Positions 63,459 to 64,000 of a stretch of DNA of 64,000 nt are shown piece after piece. Below the pieces are notes generated by a model. That model did no database searches. It was not told the origin of the DNA and was given only the letters and a program-made list of their open reading frames with translations. The translations under genes were made by a program, and so were the position numbers. The number at the start of each line of letters is the position of its first letter. Positions within the stretch are counted from its first letter, which is position 1. The DNA is from Aphanomyces cochlioides (Eukaryota > Oomycota > Saprolegniomycetes > Saprolegniales > Verrucalvaceae), in NCBI GenBank assembly GCA_019828595.1, contig JAHQRK010000013.1, forward strand, positions 1,085,501 to 1,149,500. The letters are read 5' to 3'.

Positions 63459-64000
63459 GCGTTTTCAGGGAAGTACCAGCTGCGCCACATGAACTGATCC
63501 AGGTAGGATTGCAAGTCGTCAGTTCACCTCGTCAGTACACCGAATCACTTCTTCGTTCTGCAGTCGACACCGCCAAACAGCCAGCGGTCTTCGTGCTGGG
63601 TACCGCGGCCATACTTCGACTTTTTCTTGAGCGAGGTTTCGTCGATCTCAACGATTGAGCCAACCCCTCCAATCTAATAAATCGTGAGAATTTATAGCAT
63701 ATCATATGTCAGAGGTACCTTGACAGTGCATGCACGCATCTCGTCGGAGCAGATTTGACGGCATTTCTTGCTCCATGTACTCAAGGTCGTTTGGGATATG
63801 TTAAAGTCATCACACATTGCTTGTGATGACTTCATTGTTGCCCAGTAATACAGGATCCTGACAAGTCGAGCAATAGGCATGCTCGACTTGGCAAAGAATG
63901 AGCTGCTTCTGAGGCCACGCTCGGTTGCGCAACCCGCTCGATGGCAGCGCCATCGCATCCGGGCCATGCTGAGGTGCATTTCGTCGGAGCGACTTTTGCT
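63459..64000 (-). pseudogene. Second Merlin/ISXO2-like transposase, partial and deleted
   Basis: The minus-strand frame is open from the window edge to 63719 (zinc-ribbon part MRWRCHRAGC, SSSFFAKSS and the helix-turn-helix SQTTLSTWSKKCRQIC). A 45-nt intron (63674-63718, GTACCT...TTATTAG) leads in phase 0 to IGGVGSIVEIDETSLKKKSK with the first catalytic Asp and RWLFGGVDC, then TGA at 63545. The next recognisable segment, LDQFMWRSWYFP, follows within 30 nt, so about 100 residues with the other catalytic positions are deleted. It is related to the intact enzyme at 37705-38790 but clearly diverged. Confidence 0.7.

Overview
The window looks like a transposon-rich chromosome segment of an oomycete, most likely of the Saprolegnia/Aphanomyces type. 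The case rests on four things: very short GT-AG introns (41-60 nt), initiator sequences of the oomycete form (TCATTTT followed by a pyrimidine/A-T tract) just before three kinds of start codon, a Cys/His-repeat protein of the WRKY19-like type common in oomycetes, and a Crypton-type tyrosine recombinase. The species is not certain. Few host genes are visible: one tRNA-Gln(CTG), one zinc-finger protein, one S28 serine peptidase (interrupted), and a tandem array of nine secreted glycine-rich proteins.

Left part (1-17 kb). A 5'-truncated Ty3/Gypsy element (Gypsy-1, 1-8996) carries gag, protease, RT/RNase H, integrase and a chromodomain-like tail on the + strand. It then has a reverse-strand spliced gene, a polypurine tract and a 301-bp LTR. 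After it come a decayed trihelix/Myb-like transposon protein, the tRNA, a gene-poor stretch, the zinc-finger gene, a deleted mariner-like element with perfect 28-bp terminal repeats, and fragments of a Harbinger-like and an IS630/Tc1-like transposase.

Middle part (17-35 kb) is a nested stack. A hAT transposase gene is split by Gypsy-3 (18127-34663, minus strand, LTRs of 749/756 bp). Gypsy-3 is itself split eight bases after its gag start codon by Gypsy-2 (27371-33857, minus strand, 263-bp LTRs, 5-bp target duplication CTAAC). Gypsy-3 shows a textbook -1 frameshift signal between gag and pol and two RNase H domains, the first apparently dead. A Harbinger fragment replaces most of its integrase. 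All three Gypsy elements carry one or more genes on the opposite strand between pol and the 3' LTR, starting 100-170 nt inside the LTR and containing short introns. This shared layout, with unrelated proteins, is the most interesting signal in the window.

Right part (35-64 kb). A decayed Crypton-like element with long inverted ends (35438-41137) is interrupted by an intact-looking Merlin/ISXO2 transposon (37142-38892) with an 8-bp target duplication. A hairpin-rich MITE and the S28 peptidase pseudogene follow. From 44717 to 61071 nine minus-strand genes encode silk-like, signal-peptide-bearing Gly/Ala/Val- and Asn-rich proteins (351-796 aa), nearly identical and differing in internal repeat number. 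The array ends in a spacer split by a 1.24-kb insertion. A second, decayed Merlin-like transposase runs off the right edge.
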